NCBI RefSeq assembly: GCF_004337985.1
Contig: NC_043742.1
Span: 5,507,259 to 5,571,258 of the forward strand
Reading direction: 5' to 3'
Length of the DNA stretch: 64,000 nucleotides
Source of the DNA: Pyricularia pennisetigena
Lineage: Eukaryota > Ascomycota > Sordariomycetes > Magnaporthales > Pyriculariaceae
Shown one piece after another: positions 10,272 to 22,858 of this stretch. A program made the translations under genes and the position numbers. The notes beneath the pieces were generated by a model. The model saw only the letters and a program-made list of their open reading frames with translations. It ran no database searches and was not told the DNA's origin. Numbering within the stretch: position 1 is the stretch's first letter; each line of letters starts with the position of its first letter.

Positions 10272-10907
10272 GGTGATTCGTGTCTAGCGACCTAGGAGAC
10301 CAACATACACAGAGTGCCACAGGATCAGGCGTGGGATGTGGGCAGAAGGATGTGGTTTATGAGATGGTGGCGGAGAACTGTAGTAATAATGCCATCTCGG
10401 CGGAGCGCCGATGAGAGGCAAGGCTCGCGACCCCAAACGGGCCAGGAATCATTCTCCTGCAGCTCAAGTCTGCGCATGGCTTCTGTTTTGAGGGGAACTG
10501 GGCGTTATTGCGAAATAAAGGTCAATGTTTTGACTTGGCATAGGGCTCAAAAAAGTATGAGAAGAGGGCAGCCAAGCCTTTCTCCGTAACTGGGGTGTTA
10601 TAATCTTGCGACTTCCCCAGCTTACCCACAAGAAATGGATGGCGAGGTTGCGGTGCAGAAGCGGAGGTGTTGGACGTGGTCAAGTGATTTTCAGCTTTGA
10701 GAATTGCCGGTGTTGAGAGCAGCGCCTTGTTGGAAGCGGCAAAGAAGGATAAGACTGAAGCATATAATTGTTGACGCACACTAACGTATTCAGGTAGGGT
10801 GCGCCATCTAGGCTAACGATCGTGGCAGCGCTTTTGTGGTGCTCCCAGCGCTGACTAAGCTCATCCAGTCATGTGATGTCAAGATCTCTTCACTGCAACA
10901 ATCATTG

Positions 10908-11000
10908 GTGTCTGTTTATCACCACCCGTATAAATCTGGAGTGTCTGTTTATCTCCACCCATACAAAGACTGTGGTGTCTGTTTACCTGCACCTGAACAA
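10908..11000. repeat. Three tandem copies of a 33-34-bp unit
   Basis: GTGTCTGTTTA recurs at 10908, 10941 and 10975, each followed by a similar C-rich stretch. In one plus frame (10836-11123) it would encode degenerate 11-residue units such as VSVYHHPYKSG and VSVYLHPYKDC. The copies are imperfect. Whether the frame is translated is unknown. Confidence 0.8.
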
Positions 11001-11213
11001 GAAAGGATAACCATGCCCTGTGAGATAGCCTTTTTCGCTACCGAAGCTACCCCGACAATTCTAGGATGGGCTGTCGAGGCGGACATTATTCAAAAATATT
11101 CTAGACGTCATATGCGCGTCTGATGCACGTCTTTAAATTCAATTGCAACTTCAAATGCAACGTCAATTCTGGCATGTCTTTCAATACTAGCCCTATGTTG
11201 TTCGTTAGCTTTT

Positions 11214-11214
<1 letters not shown>

Positions 11215-11255
<41 letters not shown>
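11215..11255. repeat. Homopolymer T41
   Basis: This is an uninterrupted run of 41 T on the plus strand. Similar long A or T runs occur at 15916-15939, 23646-23671, 25641-25682, 29434-29453 and 37651-37679. It could be a retroposon poly-A tail, but no SINE or LINE body was recognised beside it. Confidence 0.95.
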
Positions 11256-11256
<1 letters not shown>

Positions 11257-14153
11257 TTTGAAGCTGCCGCCAAAGTGCATATGCACCCCGCATTGCCGAG
11301 GTGCGAATAGTGGGTTGAGCGAATGCCAACATTACCAAGGTACCAACCAACCAATTTTGTGATGTGGCTCTCGTCCTTCAGCCACACCGGGGCACCCAAC
11401 AATTTATCCGATGACAGCTGTCAAATGTCATTAGCAGCTTTCTGTATTGTTCGGGCCAAAATCTTCATCTCCGTCCAGACACCCAAGTTTCAATTTCATG
11501 TACAAACATGTTCAATTTTTCCCCTTTTGGAATGAGCAACATGGCTCTCTCTGAGCCGACTCTCACACATTTTTGCAAAATTTTGTCAGTTTAACAAGAG
11601 GAAAATCACACTTCACGAAGCCCAATATCCATTGCATCCAAGATATTTTCGACATCGACTCAACTCAACACCTGCAACAATGTGCAGATTTGAATTGCCA
11701 CGGTGACGTGAAGTAACTTCTTTTGCTCGCCATGGAGAGTTGTTCAACGGCCTAGGGACCAGCTGCAAAACGACTATTACTCCTGACCGGAGATTCGGAG
11801 TGCACCAATATGTCCGAATTTACAGCAGAGTGAAGACTGACCCTTTGACAGCACCCCTCCTGTACGGGTTTCTGGTGCTCGTTTGACTGGGTAGGTACTT
11901 AGGAAACTGGCCCGCATACCCTAGCTGTGCAGCACGGCGAAACGATGTGAGCCTTCCGAGACAATGTTGCATAATCCCTTGGGAGCAAATTATCCAACAC
12001 CGGCAACCAAAGCCAAAGCCAGCCGCAAGCGTATAAGCCCTGTAAGCGCCATGACCCTGTAGGTGTGAATAGATTCGTTCGAAAACACGGGAGAATCCGC
12101 TCAAGCCAGCCCCGGCAGATGACGCCAACGCTTTCACCAGTCGTGCCACTCTTCACTATTCTTGGGAACATTTCGCAAAGCAGTTGTCTTGATCCATCTA
12201 GAGGACCTTTCTTGCCCCATGGGGCAGCATAATGGAAAGGGCGCAAGGTTCTAGTCTGAGAGTAAAGCTTAGCTGCCAACAGCGGAGTCGTTTTGCATGC
12301 CCGCAGTTACGCTCACGCCTTCGGCTTCACGGCTTTGCAACAGGGGACACAAAAGCCCCTCTGAAGCAGTTGGCTGCCTCAAGTACACTCGGCCTTGTTT
12401 CCTAGGGTGGCAAGTAGCAAGCAGGACCATAGTATCAGCCATTCGAGAGGCGTGTCACTAGGGATAATTGAGGATCACAAGTCACTTGTGCTATACGAAG
12501 CTGCGATGACGAATGCAAAAAAAATTAAGTTCCAAGTATTTATTGCCTGCACACTCAACGACCACGTACTTGGTCTAGGTCTAGGTCCATGGATAACATG
12601 TTGATTGGCGCTTTGACACTCCAGGCAGATCAGACCCTATGGGACGGCGGTCATTTTTGGAACAAGACAATCAAGAATCTGCCAAGTTGCTAGCAAGCAA
12701 GAAATATTGTGTTTTTGTGATTTGGTAACGGTGGATAGGTGGAAAGGGGGTGTTTTGCAATTGGTCCGGGACCTGTGGCAGACTCCACCAACACGGAGCC
12801 GTCCATACCACTACTTCCGGTGACAAGAACTGGACTGCGATATATGCGGGCATGCATCCAAGGCCAACAGCAAGTGTATCTTGTATTCAACAATTACAAT
12901 AGTCAATTTTGTTCTATACGATTACTTGACGCTACTTACTTTACTGCCCTCTTCAACCCCTGTTTGTCGCTTTTCATTTCGGTTCATGCTCTCAAAACCC
13001 GCTGAATGCGGACCAGCTTCAACATGTAACATCGTAAACCCCACTCGCTAAGGGATTTAACGAAAGTCAAAGACCAACTGACCTCCCCCTTGGAACAGAT
13101 CCTACTGACTGGACTAGGGGGGAACCCTGCAAAATATTAATTTAGAAGCTTGAAAAGTGGGCAGAGGGGACTTCCCATCGACATGCCTCAATAGGTTAAA
13201 CCAGCATGTAGCTACAGGGCAATTACTGAGTACTTCCATGTCCCGAAGCTACTTTGTAGCCTTATGATGTGCGTTCTCCACAATTTAAATATTTGTATCT
13301 GCAAACCGCATGAATGGCAAAAACCACATCCGGTTCGCCTCCCCACGCCCCGAATTTGTGGGTAGCGACAGACGCATTTAGAACCTCGCCATGCTTGGCC
13401 TCAATGCGTTGAAGTCGGTTTGTTAGGATGGTCGCCACGTCCAAGTGACCCGCAAGGGGACAAACCAGAACCCCAAAAAAATTTTCCGTGCTGGTTCGGT
13501 ATCTGAATCCAAGATCGGGGCTGTGAACGAGTACCAGGCCCCGCTTTGACAAGGTGAACACGGCGTGCAACCAGCGGAGCTCACTCCCGCTTCAGCACGG
13601 CTAGATATGCCAAGATCAAGGGGGTGGGAAATACTCTGTGCTCTCGAGTCACGCCAGCCATCAAGGGTTCTGGATACGCCTTTCCTCCCGGAAAAGATCA
13701 TGGGTCTCGAGTGATAGTATCAGTTACGCCAGGGGGAAGGGGCTCAACTCCAAGGTTTGTTGGTACTCTGACCGTCCTAGCTGGGTGGACTGCTACCAGA
13801 ATAGAGACTCCGAGGTAAGGACGGTATAGGCTCGATACTATCTCCATATGGCCGTTCGTTTTCTATAAGAAGGCCTCGAGATGCCCGATTTGAAGGACTT
13901 TTTTTTCCTCTTCTCCTCACCAACCGGTTCCTTCTCTATCTTTCTACTACATTTCCTATCTGTCTTCGTTTTCTTTTCTCTTTTCCTTTTCTTTCTCATT
14001 TTTCCTTACCAGCTCTTTTTCCTTCTCATCTATCTTCGTTTCTTCACTTGCAAGTTAAGCATTTCGCATCTTTTTTTGACGACTTTTCTTCTTTTGAAAC
14101 TCACGAATCTCCTTTGCATTTTTTTTCGTCCTTTTCAAAAACAATCATTCAAG

Positions 14154-14732
14154 ATGCGTTTCACTTCTGCCGTCGTTCTTGCTCTTTTCGGTACCGCCCA
14201 GGCCACCCCCGTCGCAGCTCCCGTGCCCGTCCTGGAGACTGCTGTTGACGCGCCCATCGAGGCCCGCGCCGTTCTCAGCGGCGGCGAGGATGTCGCCTCC
14301 GCCGATCTTGAGAAGCGTCTCGAGCCCATCACCACCTCGATCGTGGTGGCTGCCGGCTCCGCCCTCGCCACCAAGGCCGTTGACGCTGCCGTCAAGGCGG
14401 TCGGCAACGCCATCAAGACCCTCCAGAACTGGGACAACGTCCGTGAGCAGTTCACCAAGAAGACCACCGCAGAGATGTGGAACGCCGTTGACAAGAAGAC
14501 CTACTCGGCCGCCGTCTGCTACAACATGGATTACGAGGCGCCCAACATTGACGGCAAGACTTCGGTCTCTGTTAAATCGGGCCTTCTCAAGACTACCTAC
14601 GACTGTTTCTTCATGAAGGCCGGCGCCGGCACCTTTAAGGGCAAGGGCGACGGTGGCTTCCAGAACCTGGCCGCTCAGCACGACAGCCGCTGCACCTACG
14701 ACAGCAAGGCCATCACCCTTACTTGCAAATAG
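14154..14732 (+). CDS. Small secreted protein, 192 aa, four cysteines, Kex2-type site
   Basis: A single exon encodes 192 residues. Residues 1-17 form a signal peptide (hydrophobic core VVLALFG, cleavage after TAQA). A short pro-region follows, ending in a dibasic KR at 54-55, a Kex2 processing signal, so the mature protein would start at LEPIT. An alanine-rich amphipathic stretch covers about 65-90. Cysteines at 122, 151, 180 and 191 could make two disulphides. The frame stays open upstream to 13881, but that text is a pyrimidine-rich leader, so the ATG at 14154 before the signal peptide is chosen. The layout resembles the DUF7888 family of fungal secreted proteins (from memory, unverified). 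Function is unknown; it is a plausible apoplastic or host-interaction protein. Confidence 0.85.
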   Translation: MRFTSAVVLALFGTAQATPVAAPVPVLETAVDAPIEARAVLSGGEDVASADLEKRLEPITTSIVVAAGSALATKAVDAAVKAVGNAIKTLQNWDNVREQFTKKTTAEMWNAVDKKTYSAAVCYNMDYEAPNIDGKTSVSVKSGLLKTTYDCFFMKAGAGTFKGKGDGGFQNLAAQHDSRCTYDSKAITLTCK

Positions 14733-17700
14733 ATGAGAGGAGAAGAGTCTGTGTAGTTTTTTTTTTTGAGGAAAGACTGCACGGATTAGCTGAAGTTGTG
14801 ATATTTGGGACCCCAAAGTACCCGTTTGTCTTGCATTAGCTTGCACAGATGAATCGGTAGATTCCGTGGTTGGTTGGAATTTTTTGGGATTGCTTTTCTT
14901 TGATATACTGGGGAATTTCCTTGGATTTTGTGAAACTCTCACATTACCCAGGGGGTTTTTTTTTCCCCAAACGATAGTTGTCACCAATACACTCCAGTCT
15001 TTTCCGAATTTTCTTGGTTTCGAACCAGGGGCGGCTTCACAGTGAATTTGCATGCACGAAATTCTCCTAATTGGTCACAAGACTCAGAACAGGTTTGGCG
15101 CGCCGGGTCTAGACATGGCGCTGTTATCATAGGCCTCGAGTGTTGCTCGAACCAATTTTCGCGCTTACTGCCATGGTTGATTTAAAGATGAGCGAATAGC
15201 CGCTGCAGATACTACGAGTCGCAACCTGTCGGTTAAGCGGCACATTCTGTCTTTATTGATTCATTTGATCTGCGCTCTTCTCCACGCGTTTAGGGGCTGT
15301 CGACAGTTTCTTGACTCATTTTCCCGAACCCCTACTCCTGGCACGGCGATCACAGTAACAATCAACATATACAGTACGAACGAATGAATGACACAAGACA
15401 GTGGCTCCACTTGCACGTTGTCTTGCCCGTCTTGGATATCCCTGTTATCATTCTGTCATTTTTGTACTTTTACTTCACATTAAAGTTCGGGCATGTTAAT
15501 CCTGGAACTAGACTAGCTGACCGTATTGTTGGCGCCTTTTGAGATTGATTTCTGGTTCCTTTGCATATTATATTTGTTTTTGTATTTATACGTCTGTGGT
15601 TCGGTGAACTTTCCTTTTTGCCTTTGCCTGGCTGCTTTCCCGCATGCCCGTCAAATTTCATCACATGTTGTGTTCGCCGTAAATAAGGCGGGACTTGCAC
15701 CCGCATGGGAACGGGGACTCACATTGCCAGTCATGGGATTGTTCTCGATGGAGCCGCGCGCGATTGTATATTTCCCCCAGCTTCTTGCTTGGTACACAAG
15801 TTTTACAAACCAAGAAGCAAAACCATCCGGATATTTAATATAACACATGTGCATGGGTTGACAATGCGAAGTGCGGGCGTTTGTTCGTTTGAACACCCAT
15901 CTCTTCCCGTTCAGCTTTTTTTTTTTTTTTTTTTTTTTTGTCGTATTCCACCATCTGGGACAGTATAGCAGGCAGTGTTGGGTGATGAGGTGGCAGAGAC
16001 TCGGGCTGTTGTGTTATGTTTGTACCTTGTTCCTCAAATTGAAGGCGCGAAAGCAACAAATGAGACGGTTTATTTACCCCAGGGGTCTGGCATAGACGCT
16101 GAGCGATTTGGTATGTGCAACAAATATTAATATGGTCCAATGGTGAAATTCCCACGATTTTCTGGTACACGTATTTGGGCTCGGCGGGTTGATTGGGCTG
16201 ATGTCTGCGTTATCTAAAACATCTTATCCTTTCTTCTTCAAATTTCTTCATGCTGTCCGCCGTGTTGCGAATGTACTTTTGGACTCTGGAAACGAAGACC
16301 GACCCCAACTTTGGGAAACCGCCGTGCGCCAATTGTGGGTTATGCACATCTCTGGGGGCTTGGAATCCTTGGGACAAAAGCTTACCTTGACCTTGGCTTT
16401 TTTCGGCGACTTTTTTTTTTTTTTTCTTTTCTTTTCTTTCAGTAGGCTAGAGACTGCAATCGGGGTGGGCCATTGCAATCTTGGAAAAGCTCTGGAGCCG
16501 TTTCGCTGGATGCCAAGTTTATAAAATCAATCTACGTGCGCCAAGGCAATTAAAGAACGGCATGCATCAGAATGGGCAGCACGTGTTGACAAAAAGCGCC
16601 ATGAAGACAGCCGAGAAAGAAATGCACGCATCGTGGTAGGATTTTACGAGATAGCTGCGACGTCATTATGCACCCTGTATTATGCTGGGTATACAGCTAT
16701 AGCTAGCTCTAGGAAGCTTTGACGTTGAAATGGGTAAAAGGCGTTTGGGCTGGGGCTGCCTGCTGTACAAGCCGCAGGAACGCAAGCTAATGCCTACCAT
16801 CCCATCAAGGACTAGACACCATAACGACGAGCCTGATGATGAAAACCTAATATCATTTGACCTTGTCTCCCAATGCGCATTGTCGAAGCATCAAAAAAAT
16901 TGAGATGACGGTGCAGCCCGAAATTTTGAACATCATCATGTCAGCCATGGCCCCAAACCATATGGGCATGCAGTTCTGATCCTAGACCTAGCCCTAGTCC
17001 AGAAAGGGAACGTTCAAATAATGCATCTGCGTCAAAGCGACGACTGTTATAGGTCTGTCTTGGCCCAACTACTTTATTGTGGTTGTTTGCCAAGGCCGAC
17101 CATGCTGAGAAAGGCTTGTTTCTGTCCCTGCCCAGATGACGGGCTATTTTGGACTTTGATCAACCGAAATTGAACATGTAGTCAGCTAGTCCATGTTCGC
17201 TCCCCTGAGCTCATGCATCGCATCCATTGGCCTCAGTTCGTGATATGTGCTGTCTATCCATTCTTTTGGGGGTTGCCCGCCTCAAATCATGTCGTCACCA
17301 TTTCATCGTCCGACCGACTGGAGAAAGGGAGGGAGTAAAGAGACATAGAGCTAGTTTGAAGCTCGGATTAGCTGGACATTTGCCCAATCCGCCCGTTCGT
17401 GCCACCACCCTGTCTTGTGGCTTCAACCTGTAGTTCCATCCCAAGAAAAATTCTTTTGGCATATGGAGGCCTCCCAAAAAGGTGATTTGGAAAGTGACCG
17501 TGATCTCACACACACACGAACAACCAGATGAGGTCTGTTCTCCGGCCCTAATTGAGGCACAGCCTGCAGGTCTACTGGATCTCATGATTGCTCAGTGCTT
17601 TTTTGTAGCATGTCGCAACTTGTTGTCAAATTCGTTTGCCGCTCAATTCCACACCACTGAATCCAGAAAAGTCTCGCCTTTTCTTTGGCTACACTAAACC

Positions 17701-18270
17701 CCGCTGATCCCCCAATCAGCTTCCTGGTGGTACGTTCCTGTAATGCAACTGCCAACTCTGCCGTTGCCCAGGGCATTCATCCACTTTCCGAGACAGGCCC
17801 AAGCCTCTTTTCTTTTCTTTTAGATTTTTTGTTTGTTTGCCGCACTCCCCCTCCCTGCATCAGACAAGCTTCATTTTCCCGCAACCGGTCTGCCTTGGAG
17901 TCTGAGCTCACCGTGGGCTGTTGTGTCGCCTGCTTCGATTTCAATTCACGCGCCGGGTCCAGTCTTTCTCTCCCATTGTTGACAGTGGTATCCCTCCCTT
18001 GCAGGAACTGACTCCGCCACCTAGCGCGATATCACAAGATATCAAATAGAAGGCGCAGCAAGAACAAGCCGCCGTTATTTTTTGTCAAAGACAGTCACCT
18101 CTGCTGACGAGGCAAGGTGATTGTTGTATTCGACTTAATTATCTCCTTGAAAACTTCTCCAATCGGTCTTTGGGAACGTCATTAGCAAATTTTCTCAGCA
18201 TCAACATCGAAACGTAGAATTCAGGCTCGGAGGTCGAATTGTATTTCGACGCTCCATCAAAGGAGCAGCT
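14733..18270. other. Intergenic region upstream of the Ca2+-ATPase, no supported gene
   Basis: These 3.5 kb contain many short frames but none with a motif or plausible splicing. The large minus frame at 14145-15053 is the antisense shadow of the secreted protein. The region contains a T24 run (15916-15939) and a T-rich run at about 16411-16440. The last few hundred bases are probably promoter and leader of the ATPase gene. Confidence 0.6.
17558..17564 (+). promoter_or_regulatory. CACAGCC, possible Crz1-type calcineurin-response site
   Basis: CACAGCC lies about 700 bp upstream of the Ca2+-ATPase start codon. From memory the Magnaporthe Crz1 factor binds CAC(A/T)GCC, and vacuolar Ca2+-ATPase genes are typical Crz1 targets. 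A seven-base match occurs by chance often enough that this is only suggestive. Confidence 0.2.
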
Positions 18271-21200
18271 ATGGCAGACACTATGCAAGCAGATAATACC
18301 GAAAAAGACAATAACAGCGATACCAATGTAAGTTAGATCCAGATATGAATAGTGTGGAGGCAGATGGTGGCGCCAAGGCAGCCCCAGAATGCGTGCCGGT
18401 TATCCGGATCTTCGTGCTCAAGACCACTCAACTGACTGCGGCTTACGAAACCCACAGCCTCAGCCTTCCGACAACACAACAACCACCAAAGATGACAAGG
18501 CTGCCGCCAACAAACCAACCGGCGACTTCAAGATCGACCTTGAAGATGCCCTCAGTCCCGATCCCGGCACGGAGGACATGTTTGTCTGCGAGGACAATCG
18601 CTTCGCATACTCGCCTGGTCAGCTATCCAAGCTCCTCAACCCTAAAAGTTGGAACGCCTTCTACGCCATCGGTGGCCTCGCAGGTCTAGAGAAGGGCCTG
18701 CAGACGAATCGCAAGGAGGGTCTAAGCGTCGACGAGACGGGAGTCGCCAACACCGTCGCCTTCGAGGATGTGGCTGTCCAAGGCGCCCAGAGGCATGGCT
18801 CGGTGACTGAGGATCTCATCGCCAAGGCTGCCAAGAAACATAGCTCCGATGGTGGTAACAAGTCAGGACACCCGCAGCCACCTCCCATGAATGTCGAGGC
18901 CGGCTCGCCCTTCGCCGACCGAAAACGCATCTTCAGGGACAACCGCCTGCCGGCGAAGAAGTCCAAGTCGCTGCTGCAGATCGCTTGGGAGACTTACAAT
19001 GACAAGATCCTCATCCTTCTGACGTTTGCTGCCATCATCTCGCTTGCGCTCGGTCTATATCAGACATTTGGTGTGTCCCATGAAGGTGGAGGAGCCAAAG
19101 TAGAATGGGTTGAGGGCGTGGCCATCCTGGTGAGTGTCCGATATTTAGCGAAATTCATACATCTTGAGGACTATGCTGACGTCGGCTTCAGGTCGCAATT
19201 TTTATCGTCGTCCTTGTCGGAACCATCAATGATTGGCAGGTTAGAATTTCCCAACTGAGCAAGACCCGGCTACGAGGGTAGCTTGGCTTAGCACAAGAAA
19301 TGCTTACTTACAAGATTGGTTTCTCCAGATGCAACGCAGCTTCAATAAGCTGAACGCCAAACATGACGACCGCCATGTCAAGGTCATTCGCTCGGGAAAG
19401 AGTGTCGAGTTGTCAGTCTACGACATCTTGGTCGGCGACGTCATGCATCTTGAGACTGGCGATTTGGTACCAGTGGACGGCATATTCATCCAAGGTCATG
19501 GTGTGAAGTGTGATGAGTCTTCGGCCACAGGAGAGTCTGACTTGCTGAAGAAGACCCCTGCAGATGATGTCTTCGCAGCTCTTCAAAAGATCCACGAGGG
19601 CAAATCCGACAACATCAAGATTGAGAAGATGGACCCATTCATTATTTCAGGGAGTAAGGTCAATGAGGGAACTGGAACCTTCCTGGTTACTGCTGTTGGT
19701 GTCCATTCGAGCTACGGACGGATCATGATGACGATGCAGACAGGACAGGAGTCTACTCCCCTACAGCAGATGCTTAACAAACTGGCTGATATGATTGCAT
19801 ACGCCGGCACAGGCTCTGCTCTGCTACTGTTTGTCGTCTTGTTCATCAAGTTCCTCGTCGGCCTTCCCACCAACACAGACGGTCCCGACCAGAAGGGACA
19901 AACATTCCTTCGACTGTTTATCACCGCTGTCACTGTGGTTGTTGTTGCGGTTCCTGAGGGACTTCCATTGGCCGTCACGCTTGCACTGGCATTTGCCACC
20001 ACCCGCATGACCAAGGACAACAACCTCGTTCGTGTCTTGCGGGCTTGCGAGACGATGGGAAACGCAACGACCATCTGTTCAGACAAGACCGGAACCTTGA
20101 CACAAAACAAGATGACGGTAGTCGCGACCACTCTCGGGACGTCAGTCAGCTTTGGTGGCACCGATGAGCCGCTTGAAGAACCCGAAAGTGGTCAAGAGAA
20201 GGATCAGCATAGTCATGCCGAGTCTACTGTTCGCAATGTTTCCGTCGAGGAGTTCTCGAAAAGCCTCAGCCAAGCGGTCAAAGACATACTGATCCAGTCC
20301 AACGCTGTCAACAGCACGGCCTTTGAAGGTGACCAGGATGGTGAACATACCTACATTGGTTCAAAGACCGAGGTGGCTCTGTTGACTTTCACTCGTGACC
20401 ACTTGGGCGCTCCGCCAGTGGCTGAGGTGCGATCCAACTCCGATGTTGTTCAGGTAGTGCCCTTCGACTCGGCTCTCAAGTACATGGCAACCGTCGTCAA
20501 GCTGCCCGATGGAAAGTACAGGGCCTATGTCAAAGGTGCTAGCGAGATCCTTCTCAAGCAATGCACGCGAGTCCTGGCCGACCCTGAGTCAGAAGATCTT
20601 GCTACCACAGAACTCACCGAGGAACTCCGCGAAACGTTCAACTCTACCATCACTTCTTATGCCGGCCAAACTCTGCGCACAATCAGCTCTTCATACCGCG
20701 ACTTTGACAGCTGGCCGCCGTCTGAGGCAGCAAGCAAAGAAGACCCGGGCTCTGCCGACTTCAACAAGGTTCATTCCGACATGACGCTCGTCTCCATCTT
20801 TGGTATCAAGGACCCCCTTCGCCCTGGAGTCGTCGATGCAATCAAGGACTGCAAACGAGCAGGTGTGGTTGTGCGTATGGTCACCGGCGACAACATCTTG
20901 ACCGGCCGAGCTATTGCTAAGGAGTGCGGCATCTACCGACCTGAGGAGGGAGGTTTGGCCATGGAGGGTCCCGAGTTCAGGCGCAAAAGCGATGAGGAAC
21001 TCAAAGAAATTGCGCCGAAGCTGCAGGTGCTCGCACGCTCCAGCCCCGAAGACAAGAGGATTCTAGTCAAGACCCTCAAGGAGCTTGGCGAGACTGTTGC
21101 TGCTACGGGAGACGGAACCAACGACGCGCCGGCACTGAAAATGGCCGATATTGGATTTGCCATGGGTATAGCTGGCACTGAAGTTGCAAAAGAGGCCGCC

Positions 21201-22858
21201 GCAATTATTCTCATGGATGATAACTTTGCCACAATCGTCAAGGCCATGGCCTGGGGTCGTACTGTGCGCGATGCCGTCAAGAAGTTTCTTCAGGTATGTT
21301 GCTTGCCATATACCCTTTCATTACCTACTTATTGTTTTCCTTGCTGCCCTAAAAATACGGACCAGGCACGCTTCTAGCGAGTCACAAGCCTGGTCCAGGG
21401 CAATTGGGGACCCGGTATATTGTTTGATGATTATTGCCACTGCCATCATCACCTTAGTTGCCAGCCAGCTAACGGTTTCCAGTTCCAACTTACGGTTAAT
21501 GTTACCGCAGTAGTGCTTGTGTTCGTCAGCGCAGTCTCTAGCGCCACTGAAGAGTCTGTCCTGAACGCAGTGCGTAAGTAGTAGCATCGTATCCTCTCAC
21601 CATGCCTCTTCAGGGGTAAAGTCCAATCTGCATTCTTGCTGACTAGTGATTCTGCAGAGCTTCTATGGGTTAACCTGATTATGGATACGATGGCCGCGTT
21701 GGCCCTGGCAACTGGTAAGTGAATATATGAACTACACAGGAGAATATTTTAGGTGCCTAGGGGGATCTTAGGCTCGCTTCTCTCCAGAGCAACGTTCTTT
21801 GTCATGATCGGGTCCTGACATGGCGTGTTTACTATAGACCCTCCTCATCCGAGTGTACTCCACAGAAAACCTGATCGCAAGTCAGCTGCTTTGATCACTC
21901 CTGCTATGGCAAAAATGATACTCGGCCAGGCCGTATGCCAGCTTGCGATTACACTTGTATTGAACTTTGGAGGCTACTCTCTGTTGGGATACGACTCTAT
22001 ACCTGATGGAGAGATTAGACTGAAGACGCTAGTTTTCAACACTTTCGTGTGGCTCCAGATCTTCAACGAAGTCAAGTAAGTATTTCTCGATTAGAGACCA
22101 AAGTTTTAAATCAGCACAGCTACTGACCCTCGAACAGCAATCGTCGCCTCGACAACAAATTAAACATCCTTGAAGGCGTCTTGAAAAACTATTGGTTCCT
22201 TGGAGTTAACTTGATCATGATCGGTGGTCAAGTTCTCATTATTTTTGTGGGCAGGGAAGCGTTCAAGATTGTGCCCCTGGATGGCAAAGAATGGGGTATC
22301 TCCATTGGTCTCGGCGCCATATCTATTCCCTGGGGCATGTTCATTCGCCTGATTCCCGACCACTGGATCCTCAAACTCCTCCCTTATGCAATTCGGCGAC
22401 GATGGGTGCCCGAGACTATCAAATCCGAAAAGGAACTGGAGAAACTCAAGAAGGACCAGGAGAAGGATGCCGAGAAGGCTGCGGCGAAGAAGGCAAAGAA
22501 GGATGCGAAGAAGGAGGCGAAGAAGGCCAAGAAGCGTGCAAAGAAGGGTGGAGCGGACGAGGAGAAGGCGTCGACACGATCTGAATCAGACGACGAGGAC
22601 CACTTCAAGCCTCCTCTGCGAACACTCACGTCTATCCGAGGCAACAGGGCCCGAAACCACAGCTTTTACGACGGACATCGCGGGTTCCATCAATATGTTC
22701 ATGATCAGAAGCGAAAGGTCAAGGCCAAGGCGCACACGATTGCCCATTTGGACAGCAGTCATAAGGAGAAGAATGAGTCGGTCAAGTCTGATGCTAGGCG
22801 GAGTTTAACGGCGCCAGCTGCTCCGCGGTCCCAAAATGGGGAAGCAAGCCAAGCTTGA
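18271..22858 (+). CDS. P-type (type IIB, PMC1-like) calcium-transporting ATPase, 1282 aa
   Basis: Eight exons: 18271-18327, 18458-19129, 19192-19239, 19329-21293, 21483-21573, 21658-21714, 21838-22075, 22138-22858 (3849 nt, in frame throughout). The protein has TGES (about 326-329, actuator domain), VAVPEGLPLAV in TM4, the phosphorylated Asp in DKTGTLTQNKM (Asp511), KGASE in the nucleotide domain, TGDGTNDAP (about 852-860) and VNLIMDTMAAL in TM6, all hallmarks of PMCA/Pmc1 pumps. It would move cytosolic Ca2+ into the vacuole or out of the cell using ATP. The N-terminus is Ser/Thr/Asp-rich. The C-terminal tail has a striking Lys/Ala/Glu coiled-coil stretch. The first intron was placed at 18328-18457 because GTAAGT is followed by an in-frame stop and the CTGAC...CCCACAG acceptor restores the frame; the short first exon is the least certain part. 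Confidence 0.93.

Larger units (their letters stand above)
10272..13880. other. Intergenic region, no supported gene
   Basis: No reading frame here shows a recognisable domain. The short frames at 10522-10779 (minus), 11820-12279 (minus) and 13262-13701 (minus) have no motif or splice support. A TATAAG at about 13863 may belong to the promoter of the secreted protein at 14154. The region holds a 33-34-bp tandem repeat and a 41-base T tract, listed separately. Confidence 0.6.

Noticed and set aside
13881..14153. Upstream in-frame ATG that would extend the secreted protein by 91 residues
   Set aside because: The text is a Phe/Leu/Ser-rich translation of a pyrimidine-rich leader; the downstream ATG starts a standard signal peptide.
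14145..15053. 302-codon minus-strand ORF
   Set aside because: Antisense to the secreted protein gene, composed of Gly/Ala/Val text without motif.
14990..15075. tRNA-like T-arm (CCTGGTTCGAAACCAAG on the minus strand)
   Set aside because: No matching D-arm, anticodon stem or acceptor stem could be folded around it.
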